Shown here piece by piece: positions 54,007-62,358 of a stretch of 64,000 nucleotides of DNA. Numbering within the stretch: the stretch's first letter is position 1; the number at the start of each line of letters is the position of its first letter. The notes below the pieces were generated by a model. That model made no database searches, was not told where the DNA came from, and worked only from the letters and a program-made list of their open reading frames with translations. The position numbers were made by a program, and so were the translations under genes. Source of the stretch: an uncultured bacterium (GTDB taxonomy: Bacteria; Bipolaricaulota; Bipolaricaulia; UBA7950; UBA9294); contig CAIOGO010000015.1 of NCBI GenBank assembly GCA_903857865.1, forward strand, positions 124,001 through 188,000, in the 5' to 3' direction.

Positions 54007-54067
54007 ATTGAAGCCCTCGGGCGGTATGCCCTATGCCCCGGGTGAGAGCCGCCTGAAATGATAGTCC
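54007..54067 (+). promoter_or_regulatory. structured 5' leader of the NYN gene
   Basis: About 60 nt with a repeated TATGCCC, a GGCGG/CCGCC pairing across the middle and a GCCC-TC-GGGC hairpin. It is followed directly by a terminator-like hairpin. The order (aptamer-like region, hairpin, ribosome-binding site) resembles an attenuator or riboswitch. I compared it mentally with the common riboswitch consensus sequences and found no match. Confidence 0.4.
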
Positions 54068-54093
54068 CAGGGGGGCCTCCCAAGGCCCCCCTG
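54068..54093 (+). terminator. attenuator-like hairpin in the NYN leader
   Basis: CAGGGGGGCC, loop TCCCAA, GGCCCCCCTG: a perfect 10-bp GC-rich stem, 22 nt before the GTG start. No long T-run follows (only AATGTCTT), so it could equally affect translation. Confidence 0.5.
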
Positions 54094-54115
54094 AATGTCT
54101 TGACCGGAGGTCGGC

Positions 54116-54751
54116 GTGACAGAGACTCCTGTAGTTCAGACTCAGCGCCTCCGGGTGTTTCTCGACTACTGGAACTTCCAACTCACCTTGAACGAGCGAT
54201 CGGCCGCACAGTTGCGGCTCGATTGGATCGTTCTACCAGTCTGGATCGCGAACCGTGCTGACGAAGTGATTGTGGCGACCGGGGAATCTCCGGGCAGGTA
54301 CGTGGGCGGCATTGTGTATGCCTCGTATGATTCCTGGAACCCAAGAGACGGGAGCCTGAAGTCCTGGCTTGAGAATGTCGTGTCCCGCGCGCCGGGGATG
54401 AAAGTTGTAACGAAAGAACGCAAGCCCAAGAGCCCGCCAAGATGCCCTGCTTGCCATGCAGAAATCGCTGTATGCCCACACTGCGCGGAACCGATACGGC
54501 GAATGGGAGAGAAAGGCATCGACACGGGACTTGTCACAGACCTCTTAAGGCACGCATGGGAAGACACATATGACACGGCGGTCCTGGTGTCGGCCGATGC
54601 GGACTTCATCCCCGCGGTTGAATTCGTCCAGGAGAAAGGCAAACGTGTCATCCACGCTGGTTTCCCGCCAGATGGCATGGAGCTACGCAAGGCGTGTTGG
54701 GCGTCTGTGGATCTCGGATCTCTGATCGACAAGATGCCGCTTAGACCGTGA
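54116..54751 (+). CDS. NYN-domain (PIN-like) nuclease with inserted zinc ribbon
   Basis: 211 residues. The NYN acidic residues lie in VFLDYWNF (Asp about 16), GIDTGLVTDLL and LVSADADFIPAV, the usual metal site of LabA/DUF88-type RNases. A zinc ribbon, CPACHAEIAVCPHC, is inserted before the third motif. The predicted role is RNA cleavage. GTG 54116 has GGAGG 5 nt upstream. It has a strong promoter and structured leader, and sits between two scars of an IS1595-type element. Confidence 0.8.
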   Translation: MTETPVVQTQRLRVFLDYWNFQLTLNERSAAQLRLDWIVLPVWIANRADEVIVATGESPGRYVGGIVYASYDSWNPRDGSLKSWLENVVSRAPGMKVVTKERKPKSPPRCPACHAEIAVCPHCAEPIRRMGEKGIDTGLVTDLLRHAWEDTYDTAVLVSADADFIPAVEFVQEKGKRVIHAGFPPDGMELRKACWASVDLGSLIDKMPLRP

Positions 54752-54779
54752 GCCTGGATGTCTAGGTTCATAGTTGACC

Positions 54780-54825
54780 TAGCATCCAGCAAGAACTAGA
54801 TCCATCATCCGTCCCTTCTCTCGGC
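54780..54825. repeat. 46-bp repeat, copy B
   Basis: See 53276-53321 for copy A. This copy overlaps the last codons of the transposase fragment on the minus strand. The two copies are in the same orientation, 1.5 kb apart, and flank the zinc-ribbon and NYN genes. Confidence 0.65.
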
Positions 54826-55065
54826 GATGGGAGTATCGGACGCAAACTCGTCCAAGTAGTCCTGTAGCAGCTTCGCGCTGACATGATGGTACATCCCGGT
54901 GAGGCCGCGCTTGAAAGGACTCCAGGCGTTCTCGACGTAGTTCGTGTTGACGTCCCCGTCGGTGTACTCGCGCGCGTGGACGACCTGGAACTGCGCCCCA
55001 TACCTCCACAGGCGGTTGAAGGACCACGAGGCATCCGTGTAGATCCTACGCACCGTTCCGAAGTT
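54805..55065 (-). pseudogene. IS1595-family (ISXO2-like) transposase, C-terminal fragment
   Basis: About 86 residues of the DDE transposase C-terminus: YTDASWSFNRL, VVHAREYTDGDVNTNYVEN (the DVxTNxxEGxW motif of the family) and KRGLTGMYHHVS-LLQDYLDEF. No N-terminal half precedes it; at 55065 it meets unrelated sequence leading to the GNAT gene. The family motif has NAW where GFW/FW is usual. No complete element or inverted repeats were found. Confidence 0.75.
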
Positions 55066-55213
55066 GGCTCGGCATACGCGAAGCGCCGGGCGCCCCCCAC
55101 GCGTCCGGGATGCCGTGGCTGTGCGTCGCCTCACGACGGGAGGGCTTCCATGGGTTGCTCGTTCCCTCCATGGCGGCGAACATGGACGGCACCGAATCAC
55201 GAAAGGACGATCC

Positions 55214-55762
55214 ATGACCACCCCTTCTTTCGAGACCGAGCGACTCCGCCTGCGGCCGTTCCGCGACGAGGACGCCGTCGCGTTGCACCGCATCGTGAGT
55301 GCAGAGGGCATGTTGAAGTACTTCCCCGGGCCGCCGATCCCGTCTCTCGAGAAAAGTGAGCGACTCGTTCGCCATCAGATCGAGCAGTGGACCACGGTGG
55401 GCTACGCCTGGTGGGCGGTCGAACTCAAGGCGACCGGGCAGCTCGTCGGGTGGAACGGCCTGCAGTTCCTCCCGGACACGAAGGAGACCGAGATCGGTTT
55501 CCTGACCGACAAAGCGCTCTGGGGGCAGGGCCTGACCACAGAGGGCGGGCGCATCGGACTCCGGTATGGGTTCCGCGGACTGGGCCTGTCCGAGATCATC
55601 GCACTCGCTCATCCCGAGAACGGCGCCTCGCGCCGCGTCATCGAGAAGCTCGGAATGCAGTTCGATCGGGTGACGGAGTACTTCGGAATGCAGCTGGCTC
55701 GCTACACGCTGAGCGCCGCCGGGCATGAGCGCGGGGCGGCGGAGACATCCCGTCGAGCATAG
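55214..55762 (+). CDS. GNAT-family N-acetyltransferase (RimJ/RimL-like)
   Basis: 182 residues of the RimJ/RimL type: FETERLRLRPFRDEDA, IGFLTDKALWGQGLTTEGG (acetyl-CoA loop, R/Q-x-x-G-x-G/A equivalent) and HPENGASRRVIEKLGM. It would acetylate a small molecule or protein N-terminus. AAAGGA precedes ATG 55214. GC content is back to background. Confidence 0.88.
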   Translation: MTTPSFETERLRLRPFRDEDAVALHRIVSAEGMLKYFPGPPIPSLEKSERLVRHQIEQWTTVGYAWWAVELKATGQLVGWNGLQFLPDTKETEIGFLTDKALWGQGLTTEGGRIGLRYGFRGLGLSEIIALAHPENGASRRVIEKLGMQFDRVTEYFGMQLARYTLSAAGHERGAAETSRRA

Positions 55763-55827
55763 GGTGGAAGCCGAAGGGATCTCATGTACGGTCGTACCGG
55801 ATTCCCTAGTCGCTGTCTGGCTCGGCG

Positions 55828-55875
55828 TTGACAAACGCTTTGTTCATGCATAGACTGTGTTCACGTAACGTGAAC
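55828..55875 (+). promoter_or_regulatory. promoter with operator of the AbiEi-like gene
   Basis: TTGACA (55828-55833), 17 nt, TAGACT (55851-55856). A perfect palindrome GTTCACGT-A-ACGTGAAC (55859-55875) covers the expected start of transcription, 8 nt before the ATG at 55884. This is the layout of negative autoregulation. Confidence 0.75.
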
Positions 55876-55883
55876 GGCACACC

Positions 55884-56954
55884 ATGGTGAACATCGACAG
55901 GCACGACGACCTTCTGAACGAGAGCATGGCGCTCCTCCGAGGCCTCCTCGGGAGAGGAGTCTCGCTCGGCAAATTGAAGAAGAAGCTTGGCGCCGGGGGA
56001 CCGGACGCCGTGTATCGCCTTACGCTCCCCGATCGCCGGGAGGTCGAGTTCTTCGTCTCCGCGTGGCCGACCCTTCGGCCTTCTCTTCTGGCCACGATCG
56101 AGAGCGAAATCGAGCGCTGGAAGTCGGAGCACGATTGCGGGACTGTGCTGATTGCATCGTCCTACGTTTCCGAGTCTCTTGCCCTCAAGCTCCGGAAGCG
56201 ACGCGTGTGGTTCGCAGACTCGGCCGGGAACGCCTACGTCGAGGTGCCCGGAGCGCTGTTCGTCTACTCGGTTGGCAAGAAGCCCGTCGCGGTGCGCGCC
56301 GCGAAAGCGCACTGGATGAGCGAACAGGGCGCCAAGGTGCTCTACGAGCTGCTCGCGTGCGGCCCGCTCGTCGAGGCGACGTATCGTGACGTCGAAGAGA
56401 GCACGGGGGTCTCGCTCGGAATGATCTCGAAGCTCGTGTCCGAGTGGGTCAAAGACGGAATCCTCGAACGACGGGGACGGGGAACCTACGAGATCGTCCA
56501 CGGGGCTCGCCTGCTCGATATGTGGGTCAGGGCGTACGCCGACACGCTGCAGCCGAAGATCACCCTTGGTCGGTATCGAGCCGCAGGGCGATCGAGCTTC
56601 GCCGCCATGATCGAAGCGGCCGAAGAGGAGATGGACCTCGGCCACATTACGGTGGGCGGGGAGTACGCGGCAGATCTCCTGACCGGCGCGGCGAAGGCGC
56701 AGTCCATGCGCTTGTACGTCCCCGAGGAGGAGCGGGGCCGCGTCCAGCGTGCGTTCCAGCTCGCGCCGTCTCCTGATGGAAACGTGGAGATGTGTGAGGC
56801 GTTTGCCGGCGATATCGGCCGCCCGGCCGGCGGAATGGAACTCCGCGTTGCCCATCCGGCGCTTGTCGTCGCCGAACTCCTCGCGAGCAACGATGCGCGG
56901 CTGGGGAAGACGGCGGCCGAGATCCGACGAAGGCACCTCGCGTGGGTTCGCTAG
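55884..56954 (+). CDS. AbiEi-like transcriptional regulator (type IV antitoxin family)
   Basis: 356 residues. A DUF-like N-terminal segment (LPDRREVEFFVSAWPTLRP, IASSYVSESLALKLRKRRVWFADSAGN) precedes a winged helix (TYRDVEESTGVSLGMISKLVSEWVKDG, wing RGRGTYEIV) and a C-terminal domain of about 150 residues. This matches AbiEi/COG4861-type regulators that act as antitoxins of AbiEii nucleotidyltransferases. No AbiEii gene is seen downstream: the next gene encodes DUF3795. The toxin may be lost, distant, or never present. Confidence 0.7.
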   Translation: MVNIDRHDDLLNESMALLRGLLGRGVSLGKLKKKLGAGGPDAVYRLTLPDRREVEFFVSAWPTLRPSLLATIESEIERWKSEHDCGTVLIASSYVSESLALKLRKRRVWFADSAGNAYVEVPGALFVYSVGKKPVAVRAAKAHWMSEQGAKVLYELLACGPLVEATYRDVEESTGVSLGMISKLVSEWVKDGILERRGRGTYEIVHGARLLDMWVRAYADTLQPKITLGRYRAAGRSSFAAMIEAAEEEMDLGHITVGGEYAADLLTGAAKAQSMRLYVPEEERGRVQRAFQLAPSPDGNVEMCEAFAGDIGRPAGGMELRVAHPALVVAELLASNDARLGKTAAEIRRRHLAWVR

Positions 56955-57121
56955 TTCACTCCAGCCTTCTCAGGGCCTGACTTTGCGCCCGGGCGATGCC
57001 TTCGGCGGTCCAAGCCAAACGCAGGCTGCGCTCGAGGGACTGTCGGCATTCTGGTTGACGTGCGTAGCCTGTGCCCCTACTCTCGGACCTTCATCTCATG
57101 AGGGATTGGAATGAGGAGACC

Positions 57122-57499
57122 ATGGACGAGCGGATCGTCGCGACCTGCGGGATCGTCTGTTCGGAGTGCGACGCGTACAAGGCGACGCAGTCGAACGATC
57201 GAGAGGCGCTGGAGAAGATGGCCGTGGAGGCGGGCAAGCAACTTGGCGTCGAGATGACGGCCGACGACACGATGTGCGACGGCTGTCTCGGCTCCTCCGG
57301 GCGTCAGATAAGCTACTGCGCGGTGTGCGCGATCCGCGCTTGCGGGATCGAGAACCTCGTCGAGAACTGCGCTCACTGCGAGGACTACGCCTGCGAGAGG
57401 ATCGAAGCGTTCGCCAAGCCCGGGTCGGCGCATCGCCGGACGCTCGACGCCATCCGAGCCGAACTGGAGTGTGGCGAGGTGGAGCCGCCTCAGAGCTGA
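57122..57499 (+). CDS. DUF3795 protein
   Basis: 125 residues with eleven cysteines: CGIVCSECDAY at the N-terminus, CDGC, YCAVCAIRAC and NCAHCEDYAC. This Cys pattern is the DUF3795 signature and suggests binding of several metals or Fe-S clusters. AGGAG sets ATG 57122. Function unknown. A terminator hairpin overlaps its stop codon. Confidence 0.85.
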   Translation: MDERIVATCGIVCSECDAYKATQSNDREALEKMAVEAGKQLGVEMTADDTMCDGCLGSSGRQISYCAVCAIRACGIENLVENCAHCEDYACERIEAFAKPGSAHRRTLDAIRAELECGEVEPPQS

Positions 57500-57507
57500 G
57501 GCGGCTC
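57482..57507 (+). terminator. terminator hairpin overlapping the DUF3795 stop
   Basis: GAGCCGCCTCA, GAGC loop, TGAGGCGGCTC: a perfect 11-bp stem with the stop codon TGA in its right arm. The remaining 219 nt to the next start hold nothing recognised. Confidence 0.6.
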
Positions 57508-57726
57508 GCAAGCCCAAGCAGTACGTGCATCTTCCCTGGAAGCCTACGTGGCCTGTGTCCTCATGGGGCCACGGCGGCAGGTCGATCTCTCAGTGCCGTG
57601 ATTCCCGTCGCTGCGAGGCATCGGGCCGGACCGACTTGCGGGTGTCCGGTTGACCGGCCGTCGCTCTTGGCGCGATGATCCCGGCGGACGAACCGCATGG
57701 GGCGGAGTCCTCGGAGAGGAGCGCGC

Positions 57727-59316
57727 ATGAACTGGAAGCCCGTGCTTGTCGGAATCGTCGTCGCCGCCTTGCTGTGGAGCGCGGGGCTATGGGCTCCGGA
57801 GGAACCACGGCTGGAGCTGACCCTCCTCCACACGAACGACATTCACAGCCACTATGGGTCTTTCGCACGAAGCAACCAGCCAAGCCAGGGCGGCGCTCCG
57901 CGGCTGGCCACACTCATCCGGGACGCGCGAAAGGATGCCGAGCACAGCCTGCTTCTCGACGCCGGCGACCAGTTCCAGGGCAGTCTCCTATTCACGGTGG
58001 GCGGTGTGGAGGTTGTGGCCGAGGTCATGAACGCGCTCGGCTACGACGCGATGGCGATTGGCAACCACGAGTTCGATCTTGGCCCCGCGGCACTGGCGAG
58101 GTTCATTGATGCCGCGACGTTCCCCGTCGTCTCGGCAAACGTTGACGCCTCGAATGATCTAGACCTGGACGGCAGGATCCGCCCGTTCGACGTCTTCCTC
58201 TTCGGCGGCGAGATCGTCGGCGTCTTCGGACTGACGACCGAGACGACGGCGACAGCGTCGAGTCCAGGCGAGGCGGTTGCGTTCGAGCCGGCCGTTCGCC
58301 GCGCTCGCTCGATCGTGGCGATGCTCGAACGGCAAGGAGTGAACAAGATCGTTGCCGTCACGCACCTTGGCTTCGCGCGCGATCTCGAACTGGCAGCGGC
58401 CGTCGATGGCATTGACGTCATCGTTGGTGGACACAGCCACACCCAACTCGGCGCCGGCGACCTGCCGTACCCGACGCTCGTCACGTCGTCGGGAGGCGAT
58501 CCGGTCGTCGTCGTCACGGCCGGAGAGTGGGGCGAGGCCCTGGGACGCCTCGATGTTGTCTTCGACGCGAGAGGCGTGGTGGTCGAGGCCACGGGGGAAC
58601 TGATCCCCACCGCGGCCTCGGTCCCGGAGGACGAGATTGTCGTTGCGCTTCTCGCCCCGTATGCCGCCGAAGCCGAGGCCCTCCTTCGCGACCCGGTCGG
58701 GACGAGCGAGGTCGATCTGGATGGAGACCGCGCCCGCGTGCGCAGCGAGGAGACGAACCTTGGCGATGCAATCGCCGACGCCATGCTGTGGAAGACGTCG
58801 TCGCAGGGGGCGCGCGTTGCGTTGCACAACGGCGGCGGCGTACGCGCATCCGTTCCCCGGGGTCCCGTGACCATGGGCCAGATCCTCGAGGTCCTCCCGT
58901 TCGGGAACGAGATCAGCCTCGTCACCCTCACGGGTCGCCAGCTGCTCGATGCGCTCGAGAATGGCGTGGGCCAGGTGGAGGCTGGCGCCGGCCGCTTCCC
59001 GCAGGTCTCAGGCCTTCGATTCTCGTTCGACCCGGCCGCGACGGCGGGCGCACGAGTCCGACTCGTTGAGGTCTGGGATCCGAAAGCAGGCGCCTACCGC
59101 GCGCTCTTGCCCGAGGAGACTCTCATCGTGGCCACGAACGACTTTCTCGCCGGAGGTGGCGATGGCTACACGGCCTTCGCCGGGGGGGCGGATCGCTACG
59201 ACACGGGGTGGCTCTTGTCCGACGCCCTTGCGGAGTACATTCGAGAGCAATCCCCGTTGCGCGTCGAAGTGGACGGACGAATTCGAGCTGTCGGCTCCGG
59301 GCCAGCGGAGGGCTAG
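57727..59316 (+). CDS. 5'-nucleotidase/UshA-family phosphatase
   Basis: 529 residues. A signal anchor (residues 5-22) is followed by a metallophosphoesterase domain, LLHTNDIHSH, DAGDQFQGSLLF, GNHEFDLG, THLGFARD and GGHSHT (all metal ligands present), and by the 5'-nucleotidase C domain with HNGGGVRASVPRG and TNDFLAGGGDGYTAF that binds the base. It should dephosphorylate nucleotides outside the membrane and supply nucleosides and phosphate. GGAGAGGAG precedes ATG 57727. It ends 4 nt inside the convergent flavin reductase gene. Confidence 0.92.
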   Translation: MNWKPVLVGIVVAALLWSAGLWAPEEPRLELTLLHTNDIHSHYGSFARSNQPSQGGAPRLATLIRDARKDAEHSLLLDAGDQFQGSLLFTVGGVEVVAEVMNALGYDAMAIGNHEFDLGPAALARFIDAATFPVVSANVDASNDLDLDGRIRPFDVFLFGGEIVGVFGLTTETTATASSPGEAVAFEPAVRRARSIVAMLERQGVNKIVAVTHLGFARDLELAAAVDGIDVIVGGHSHTQLGAGDLPYPTLVTSSGGDPVVVVTAGEWGEALGRLDVVFDARGVVVEATGELIPTAASVPEDEIVVALLAPYAAEAEALLRDPVGTSEVDLDGDRARVRSEETNLGDAIADAMLWKTSSQGARVALHNGGGVRASVPRGPVTMGQILEVLPFGNEISLVTLTGRQLLDALENGVGQVEAGAGRFPQVSGLRFSFDPAATAGARVRLVEVWDPKAGAYRALLPEETLIVATNDFLAGGGDGYTAFAGGADRYDTGWLLSDALAEYIREQSPLRVEVDGRIRAVGSGPAEG

Positions 59317-59843
59317 TCCGCTTGGCCGCGAGTTGTGTAGGAAGCAAGGATCTCGCCGAAGAACACGCCGTGCGTGCTGCCTTCCTTGTAGGAAAAGCGT
59401 TCGACGATGTCGGCGTCAGCGAAGTGCGCAACGGCCTGCTGGGTGCGCGCTAGGACGCGACACTCGTAGTGCGCGAGGCACTCCCCAACGATGGGAGTCT
59501 CTACGTGCTGCGCCGGCGCCGCCGTGAGGCCTGCGGCGTGGAACTTGTCGAGGCTGCGCCCGGACTTGGTTCCGCAGAGCGCGAGCTCATCCTTCAGGGT
59601 TCCGGGCGCCGGAACGCTCACCGTGAAACTCGATGCCGCTCGCAGGCACTCATGCGTGTAGCGGCTTTGCCGCACGAGGACTGAGAACACGGGACGACTC
59701 CACACGATGCCGATCTGTCCCCATCCGATCGTCATCGGGTTCGGCTTCCCGTGCGGGTCCAGCACGACGAGAAACGCACCGCCACTCGACAGGGCGCCCC
59801 AAAGAAGGTCCGTTTGATTCCTCCACGCGAAGTCGTGGCGCAT
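59313..59843 (-). CDS. flavin reductase family protein
   Basis: 176 residues of the FMN-binding split barrel: KPNPMTIGWGQIGIVWSRPVF, then TVSVPAPGTLKDELALCGTKSG, GLTAAPAQHV and a C-terminal FADADIVERFSYKEG. This is a different branch from the copy at 11674. AAGGAG precedes ATG 59843. It lies just downstream of a small membrane-protein gene (9 nt gap) on the same strand. Confidence 0.85.
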   Translation of the reverse strand: MRHDFAWRNQTDLLWGALSSGGAFLVVLDPHGKPNPMTIGWGQIGIVWSRPVFSVLVRQSRYTHECLRAASSFTVSVPAPGTLKDELALCGTKSGRSLDKFHAAGLTAAPAQHVETPIVGECLAHYECRVLARTQQAVAHFADADIVERFSYKEGSTHGVFFGEILASYTTRGQAD

Positions 59844-59852
59844 AGCTCTCCT

Positions 59853-60206
59853 TCAGACGTACAAGTAGTAGCAGACGTGCCACGCCGTGTTGACGACGAA
59901 CATGGCTGCAATCGAGATATCGAACGCGGCGGCGATGCCCCGTCCCTTGATCAAGATGTAGAACGGGACGACCAGAGCGACGAGGCGCAGGAGGATGAGG
60001 AAAGCAAGCTGCATTGCGTCGCTCTGGAACCACGGCAGGAAGACGAGAGTCTGGATCGCGTGCCCCATGCAGGCCATGACGACGAAGACCCAGGGATTGA
60101 GGTTGTGCGCTCGCGCCAGCTCCCACGGGCGTCGGGCCAAGCGCCAGGCCCACAAGCCATAGTCCGCCGCGCTCCGCGGCACAGCGATGGTCAGTTCACG
60201 TCTCAT
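59853..60206 (-). CDS. membrane protein, three TM segments
   Basis: 117 residues: a basic N-terminal helix, then hydrophobic stretches at about 42-58, 67-85 and 95-113 with aromatic ends (WHVCYYLYV). No family recognised; perhaps DUF5658-like. It probably shares a transcript with the flavin reductase. The ribosome-binding site is poor. Confidence 0.55.
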   Translation of the reverse strand: MRRELTIAVPRSAADYGLWAWRLARRPWELARAHNLNPWVFVVMACMGHAIQTLVFLPWFQSDAMQLAFLILLRLVALVVPFYILIKGRGIAAAFDISIAAMFVVNTAWHVCYYLYV

Positions 60207-60347
60207 GGGAGGCTGAAATCGCCGACTCCTTGATTCGAAGAGGATCGTACAACGGTCTCACGCGCGGCCCGAAGACCCATGTCCCGCACGCGCGGCGCAA
60301 GAGTACTCGGCCGCTGTGAACAGGGTGTGTGGGCGAGCAGCGGCGGG

Positions 60348-61634
60348 CTACGGCGCGAATGCGCGGTCCAGGTCTCGCAAGGCACCCGACTCGCCGGCCG
60401 CAGACACTCGGCACCAAGTGGGGACGGAGTGGAGCGCGAAGTCGCGTTTCAGCAAGGCATCTCCGTTTCCCGTGACGTGCAGCAGAGTCGGATCCGCGGG
60501 GTGGATCCACGACCGCGCCACGCCTTGGCCAAGGGCGGCGAGCGCGGCGCCGGACTCCGGCCCGATCGGCACCCCCTCGCACGCCTCAAACAGCCTCTGC
60601 GCCGCGTGGACTTCGGCGTTCGTCACCGCGTACGTGTGGCCCGCGGTTGCCTCAAGCGCGTCGCGCACCCCGCCGCCCACATCATAGGGAGGCGTGCGAT
60701 TGGCGAGCACCGGCGCCGAGATGGCCGCGATTCTCTCCAGTTGGCCGGCGACGTTTCGATCGGGCTCGATCGGACGCTGCGACGTCCACGCGTCGTGGAT
60801 CGGCGTGAACGGGACGTTCTGCGCCAGGTGGAGTTGGGGCAGCGGGCCCTCGAAACCGCTCGCTCGCAGTCGCATGCCTGCTTCCCACGCGGCGATCCCG
60901 CCGGTGCCGCTGCCAACGGCTTGAATGTAGTGGCGGGGCAGTCGTTGCTGGACACGCGCGTACTCGAGGACGGCCGTTCCCATGCCGTCGCGACGCGCGA
61001 CGTTCCTCGCGCCGCCTTCCGAGTGGAGGCCGTAGCGCTCCGCCATGAGGCCCGCGAGTCGGATCGCGGCGGCGTAGTCGCCGCTGTCGGCAAGCACGAT
61101 CAGCCGGACGGAGTCGGAGGGCGGGATCGGCATCCACACCGAGGAGGCCGCTGTCTCCGGGACGACGATGGTCGTCGCGAATCCCAGGGTGGTCCCGGCG
61201 TAGGCGAAGGCCCGCGCCGTACTTCCCGCCGAGGCCAAGACGACGCGGTCGCACCCGTGCTCGCGCAAGTAGAGGAGTGTGGGCAGCGCCTCGAAGTCCT
61301 TGAATGTCCCCGTGGCGTTGCACGCCCCAATCTCCGGCGCGTACCCGCTGAATGCGACCGACAGGTCCGCCACGCCGAGGGCGGCAGCCAACCGTTCGCT
61401 GCGAAACACCGTGGGGCCGACCGGCGTCGCGGTCGTTGCCGCGGAAGGAAGCCACGCCGCGAAGCGGAAGATGTCGCCGCGATCCTGAGTGACGAAGCGG
61501 CGCTGTGCGTACTCCGTGCGTGGAAGGGCGCTAGGGCAGTTCGGGCAACGCGGGTCGAGCGGGCGAAGCACCGCGCCGCACGTCGCGCAGACGACGCGAA
61601 CCCTCGGAACGTTCAGCCCATCGTGTTCGGACAT
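60348..61634 (-). CDS. threonine-synthase-like PLP enzyme with N-terminal zinc ribbon
   Basis: 428 residues from ATG 61634. It starts with a zinc ribbon (CATCG ... CPNC), then a fold-II PLP domain: PLP lysine in GTFKDFEALPT, phosphate loop SAGSTARAFAYAG, and GSGTGG. The architecture recalls threonine synthase and cysteate synthase, both beta-family enzymes with such N-termini; which reaction is unclear. It runs divergently from the YedY-like gene with an 85-nt gap. No ribosome-binding site is visible at ATG 61634, so the start is uncertain. Confidence 0.75.
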   Translation of the reverse strand: MSEHDGLNVPRVRVVCATCGAVLRPLDPRCPNCPSALPRTEYAQRRFVTQDRGDIFRFAAWLPSAATTATPVGPTVFRSERLAAALGVADLSVAFSGYAPEIGACNATGTFKDFEALPTLLYLREHGCDRVVLASAGSTARAFAYAGTTLGFATTIVVPETAASSVWMPIPPSDSVRLIVLADSGDYAAAIRLAGLMAERYGLHSEGGARNVARRDGMGTAVLEYARVQQRLPRHYIQAVGSGTGGIAAWEAGMRLRASGFEGPLPQLHLAQNVPFTPIHDAWTSQRPIEPDRNVAGQLERIAAISAPVLANRTPPYDVGGGVRDALEATAGHTYAVTNAEVHAAQRLFEACEGVPIGPESGAALAALGQGVARSWIHPADPTLLHVTGNGDALLKRDFALHSVPTWCRVSAAGESGALRDLDRAFAP

Positions 61635-61683
61635 GGGAAGAGCATCGTCGACACCGCGACGCTTGGCAACGGGCCCCGCGCCG

Positions 61684-61712
61684 TTGGCTCTCCGCCAGCC
61701 TGACCGTATCCT
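61684..61712 (+). promoter_or_regulatory. leaderless-type promoter of the YedY-like gene
   Basis: TTGGCT (61684-61689), 17 nt, TATCCT (61707-61712), then only 7 nt to the ATG at 61720 and no ribosome-binding site. Confidence 0.65.
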
Positions 61713-61719
61713 GTCCATC

Positions 61720-62292
61720 ATGGCGCAGGGAAAGCTTCCTCCGGGGCAAGAGTGGGTTGAACGTCCGATCGTCTATGACATTGCGGCCGTGCCATCGGTG
61801 GATCTGGCGACGTTTCGCCTTCGTCTTTGCGGCGCCGTCGCGGAGCCGGTGGACCTCTCCTGGGCGGCCATCGCGGCGCTGCCGCTCGAGCGCGTGGTGC
61901 GCGACTTCCACTGTGTAACCGCGTGGAGCGTGAGGTCCGTCGCCTGGGAGGGCGTCCTCACGAGCGAGCTCATCAAGCTCGTTCGGCCCGGTGCGGATGT
62001 ACGGTGGGTGCTTGCGCGGGGGCGCGACGGCTACACGACGAGCGTTCCGTACGATGGTTTCTCGCGTCCGGATAGTCTGGTGGCGGTGCGCATGAACGGA
62101 GAGATCTTGCCACGCGAGCACGGCTTCCCGCTTCGACTCGTGATTCCCTCGCTGTACGCCTGGAAGAGCGCGAAATACCTCGACGCCATCGAGTTTCGCC
62201 GCGACCTCTTACGCGGGTTCTGGGAGAACCGTGGCTACCACGATCGAGGCGATCCCTGGCTCGAGGAGCGGTTCCACGAGGGCACGTCGTGA
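61720..62292 (+). CDS. YedY/SuoX-like molybdopterin oxidoreductase domain
   Basis: 190 residues: a single sulfite-oxidase-type domain with the molybdenum-ligand cysteine in DFHCVTAWSV and the cofactor-holding segments YTTSVPYDGF and YAWKSAKYLDAIEF. It lacks a signal peptide, haem domain and TM, so it is a short cytoplasmic form whose electron partner is unknown. YedY-type enzymes reduce sulfoxides. No molybdopterin genes are seen nearby. Confidence 0.88.
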   Translation: MAQGKLPPGQEWVERPIVYDIAAVPSVDLATFRLRLCGAVAEPVDLSWAAIAALPLERVVRDFHCVTAWSVRSVAWEGVLTSELIKLVRPGADVRWVLARGRDGYTTSVPYDGFSRPDSLVAVRMNGEILPREHGFPLRLVIPSLYAWKSAKYLDAIEFRRDLLRGFWENRGYHDRGDPWLEERFHEGTS

Positions 62293-62358
62293 AGGACGCC
62301 TCGGGACAAGCCACGTGGCGAGCACAGGCATCCATCCCGTGCCGCCGAATCGGAGCGC

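Noticed and set aside
54007-54093. Assignment of the NYN leader to a known riboswitch (SAM, fluoride, guanidine, ZTP)
   Set aside because: None of the consensus core sequences I can recall is present.
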